64,000 nucleotides of DNA, taken from assembly GCA_011365025.1 (NCBI GenBank), contig RDOF01000012.1, positions 13,124 through 77,123 on the forward strand, given 5' to 3'. Source of the stretch: Candidatus Thorarchaeota archaeon. GTDB taxonomy: Archaea; Asgardarchaeota; Thorarchaeia; Thorarchaeales; Thorarchaeaceae. Positions 62,022 to 64,000 of this stretch are shown here, in pieces. How positions within the stretch are numbered: position 1 is the stretch's first letter; each line of letters begins with the position of its first letter. The translations under genes and the position numbers were made by a program. A model generated the notes under the pieces. That model made no database searches and was not told the origin of the DNA. It was given only the letters and a program-made list of their open reading frames with translations.

Positions 62022-63532
62022 CCCCCGAGAATAAATGTTACAGCTGGAGTGATTAGTTCCAGAACTAGGTCAGGCCAGATTCCCAAAAGGAAAATTGGGA
62101 TCAGCATGAGTATTGGCGCAATAAGGTCGCTCCATGGGGCTTCTGTGATCTCAGATTCTGGATCTGGGTCACTGAAGACAATTCGATTCAGCATCCACAG
62201 TAAATAGCCTACAGTGACAAAGAGGCCTAGCCCTATCAGACCAGACCATATGTAGACTGGAACTGAACCAAAGAGGACAAGTATTTCAGCTATGAAGCCA
62301 CTGAAACCGGGCAGTCCGAAGGCTGCAAGGGACGACAATATGAGTATCGCAGAAAACTTTGGAGCTTTCGTCTGGAGCCCTGAGACCTCTGGAATCATGC
62401 GTGTTCCCGTTGAGTATTTCAGCTGTCCTGCAGCGATAAACATCACCGAGCTAATCATCCCATGACTGAACATCATGAAGATTGCACCTTGAATTGCCAG
62501 CTCTGAACCGACGGCCACACCCAATAGCACCCAAGCCATGTGATTAACTGAAGTATAGGCCACCATTGATTTCAAGTCGGATTGGGCCATTGCAACGAAT
62601 GCCATATAGATACATGTGAAGACGGCCAGTACAGCAAAGGGGATTGCGAGACGGGCAAAAGCATCCGGGACCAACCAGAGGCCAAGTCGGATAAACCCAT
62701 AGCCGCCCATCTTCAACAGAATCCCTGCGAGGATAACCGAACCGGGAGTTGGAGCCTTTACATGAGCCCAGGGAAGCCAGTTATGAAGCGGGAAAACGGG
62801 CAATTTCACGCCAGCACCCAGAAACACTGCCAAGGCGAACCCGACTTGGACCATCGGAGCAAGAGTTGTACCTCTCAACACAATCATGCTGAAAGTATAG
62901 GCTCCAGACACATAGAACAACACAAAGAATGCAATCAGCATTACTGCTGAGCCAAGGTGTGTATAGATGAAGAACTTGATTGCAGCATGTTCGCAGCCCT
63001 CCTCGCCCCACTTGCCAATAATGAAAAACATGGGAATGAGTACCAATTCCCAGAATATGAAAAAGCCGAGAAGATCTGTTGACACAAAGACCCCAAGCAG
63101 GCCAACATGAAGCAGCATGAATAGGGAGTAGTATAGTCCCTTTGACTTGCTGATGTGATTAGAACTAAGGGCAGCAATGAAGACCACTAGGTTCGCAAGA
63201 ATCACCATGGCGACGGAGATTCCATCAACACCCCAAGCTATCTGGAAAGAGGTTGCGATGCCTCCTAGGTCAATTGTTGTTAAGGTATAGCTACCTGTAT
63301 AGACCATACCAGCGGTGTCTGCAGGAAGGTGACTGGGGTCAAAGGCGAGAGCGAGGATTAACGACAAAGCCAATTCAACTAAGGTAACAAGCATGACCAG
63401 AGGACGCGCACCTTTGTTGCCGAGCAAGTACGCAATAGGCGTTGCAACCAGGGGGAGAAGTAGCATCAATGGCAAGATTCCGATTGAACTCTCAATAGCG
63501 TTGATTATACTTTGGGCAAACACAAACTGCAT
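62018..63532 (-). CDS. nuoM: NuoM-like subunit of complex I-type oxidoreductase
   Basis: A 504-residue antiporter-like membrane subunit, about 14 TM helices. It shows FFIFWELVLIPMFFIIGKWG (the conserved Glu), AGVKLPVFPLHNWLPWAHVK (with the pumping Lys), APTPGSVILAGILLKMGGYG and MVAYTSVNHMAWVLLG. It belongs to the proton-pumping arm of a complex I-like enzyme. It follows the nuoL-like gene by 1 bp and overlaps the nuoN-like gene by 4 bp, so the three are one operon read leftward. Confidence 0.9.
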   Translation of the reverse strand: MQFVFAQSIINAIESSIGILPLMLLLPLVATPIAYLLGNKGARPLVMLVTLVELALSLILALAFDPSHLPADTAGMVYTGSYTLTTIDLGGIATSFQIAWGVDGISVAMVILANLVVFIAALSSNHISKSKGLYYSLFMLLHVGLLGVFVSTDLLGFFIFWELVLIPMFFIIGKWGEEGCEHAAIKFFIYTHLGSAVMLIAFFVLFYVSGAYTFSMIVLRGTTLAPMVQVGFALAVFLGAGVKLPVFPLHNWLPWAHVKAPTPGSVILAGILLKMGGYGFIRLGLWLVPDAFARLAIPFAVLAVFTCIYMAFVAMAQSDLKSMVAYTSVNHMAWVLLGVAVGSELAIQGAIFMMFSHGMISSVMFIAAGQLKYSTGTRMIPEVSGLQTKAPKFSAILILSSLAAFGLPGFSGFIAEILVLFGSVPVYIWSGLIGLGLFVTVGYLLWMLNRIVFSDPDPESEITEAPWSDLIAPILMLIPIFLLGIWPDLVLELITPAVTFILGG

Positions 63533-63533
63533 T

Positions 63534-64000
63534 CTAGATCACCCCCAAGCTAATGAGAACCAGAATCACCATGATTCCAATCCCGAAGATTATCACCGAG
63601 ATGTAGTCATTCACCCGTCCCGTCTGAATAGCCTGTCCCGATTCAGAGGCTGCAACACTCTGAGTGGAAATTCCTTCCGCCAGCCCATCTATCACATTAT
63701 CATCAAACCATCTCAACTTCGTTGATATCGAAATGGCGGCATCTCGTGCCTCAAAGTCTATGCCATCGATTATGTTGTTATCAATTCTCAGGCGATACCA
63801 GTCAGCAGCGCGAAGGAACTTGTTCAGGACCCAGAAATAGAAGTCGTTGATTAGCCATCTGCGCCTTAGAAAGTTGTAGAGCCTGCGACTGAAGCCACTC
63901 TCTGGAATTGACTGGTTTGGCGTATCAGCATTCATGATGTAGATTCTATATCCCATTATCCCTCCAACCAAGAGGGCTAAAACGGTGATGCCAAATGGAA
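63534..64000 (-). CDS. nuoL: NuoL-like subunit, C-terminal part (cut by window edge)
   Basis: The frame stays open to the right edge, so only the last 155 residues or so are present. The visible part has a TM end (VLALLVGGIMGYRIYIM), a charged helical stretch (RRLYNFLRRRWLINDFYFWV, then LNKFLRAADWYRLRIDNNII) and a final TM helix (YISVIIFGIGIMVILVLISL). NuoL has a C-terminal lateral helix and last TM of this type. Identity rests mainly on the gene order nuoL-nuoM-nuoN and this tail, since the conserved core is outside the window. Confidence 0.7.
   Translation of the reverse strand, partial: PFGITVLALLVGGIMGYRIYIMNADTPNQSIPESGFSRRLYNFLRRRWLINDFYFWVLNKFLRAADWYRLRIDNNIIDGIDFEARDAAISISTKLRWFDDNVIDGLAEGISTQSVAASESGQAIQTGRVNDYISVIIFGIGIMVILVLISLGVI

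Noticed and set aside
1..64000. CRISPR arrays, tRNA, rRNA and insertion sequences
   Set aside because: I found no regularly spaced identical repeats, no cloverleaf-like segment, no rRNA stretch and no transposase. Short RNA genes could still be missed by eye.

Overview
The window looks like archaeal chromosome, most probably from an Asgard archaeon (Thorarchaeia-like; the lineage is inference). The evidence is two adjacent transcription factor TFIIB (TFB) genes, TATA-box promoters with short leaders, two eukaryote-like Ras/Rab-type small GTPases with the WDxxGQ form of G3, an ADP-forming acyl-CoA synthetase subunit, a 2-phosphoglycerate kinase, tungsten-type aldehyde:ferredoxin oxidoreductase (AOR) chemistry, and many large secreted or membrane proteins without bacterial cell-wall features. 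No rRNA, tRNA, CRISPR array or insertion sequence was recognised. Both window edges are cut; the right edge interrupts a nuoL-like gene.

Layout. 0-3.4 kb (minus strand): a FilR1-like regulator, a BtrH-like acyltransferase or Cys-peptidase-like protein, two SCP2-like lipid-binding proteins and a MoaD/ThiS sulfur carrier. Divergent from them at 3.5-7.1 kb is the most striking gene: a single 1211-residue chain joining a complete AOR to an AMP-forming acyl-CoA ligase. 7-16.7 kb: an HhH protein, a DUF3788 protein, a secreted protein with a caspase-like His/Cys pair, a membrane-anchored DJ-1-like protein, a Ras-like GTPase with a convergent regulator, a two-domain retropepsin-like protein behind palindromic operator-like sites, and an MFS transporter. 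16.7-21 kb: a TPR protein, cysS, a small membrane protein and a LarA-like protein. 21-26 kb: a two-gene operon built on three copies of a module I do not recognise, each ending in a zinc ribbon and one attached to a polytopic membrane domain. 26.3-29.5 kb: an iron-uptake operon feoA, feoB split into GTPase and channel genes, a four-TM protein and a feoC-like gene, behind an operator-like set of three half-sites.

29.5-36 kb: a 404-bp gene-free region full of inverted repeats, two TFB genes (the second apparently starting at AUA), a Nudix hydrolase divergent from a macrodomain plus degenerate macro-like pair, and a CoA-disulfide-reductase-like flavoprotein. 35-50.5 kb is dominated by membrane proteins: a 1836-residue receptor-like protein (beta-propeller, Ig-like repeats, about seven TM), a zinc-ribbon membrane protein, a CheY-like receiver, an aminotransferase, and a 2080-residue protein that is almost entirely transmembrane. 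50.7-60.5 kb: a CFI-box zinc protein, an OB-fold protein, 2-phosphoglycerate kinase, an ADP-forming acyl-CoA synthetase alpha subunit, two large FtsX-like permeases and a second small GTPase. 60.5-64 kb (minus): nuoN-, nuoM- and nuoL-like antiporter subunits of a complex I-type respiratory module.

How parts may fit together (inference): aldehydes or acids could be carried by the SCP2-like proteins, oxidised by the AOR half with ferredoxin as acceptor and activated to acyl-CoA by the fused ligase. The ADP-forming synthetase could recover ATP from acyl-CoA and the Nuo-like complex could use the reductant. Functions are read from sequence motifs only; nothing was searched or computed.
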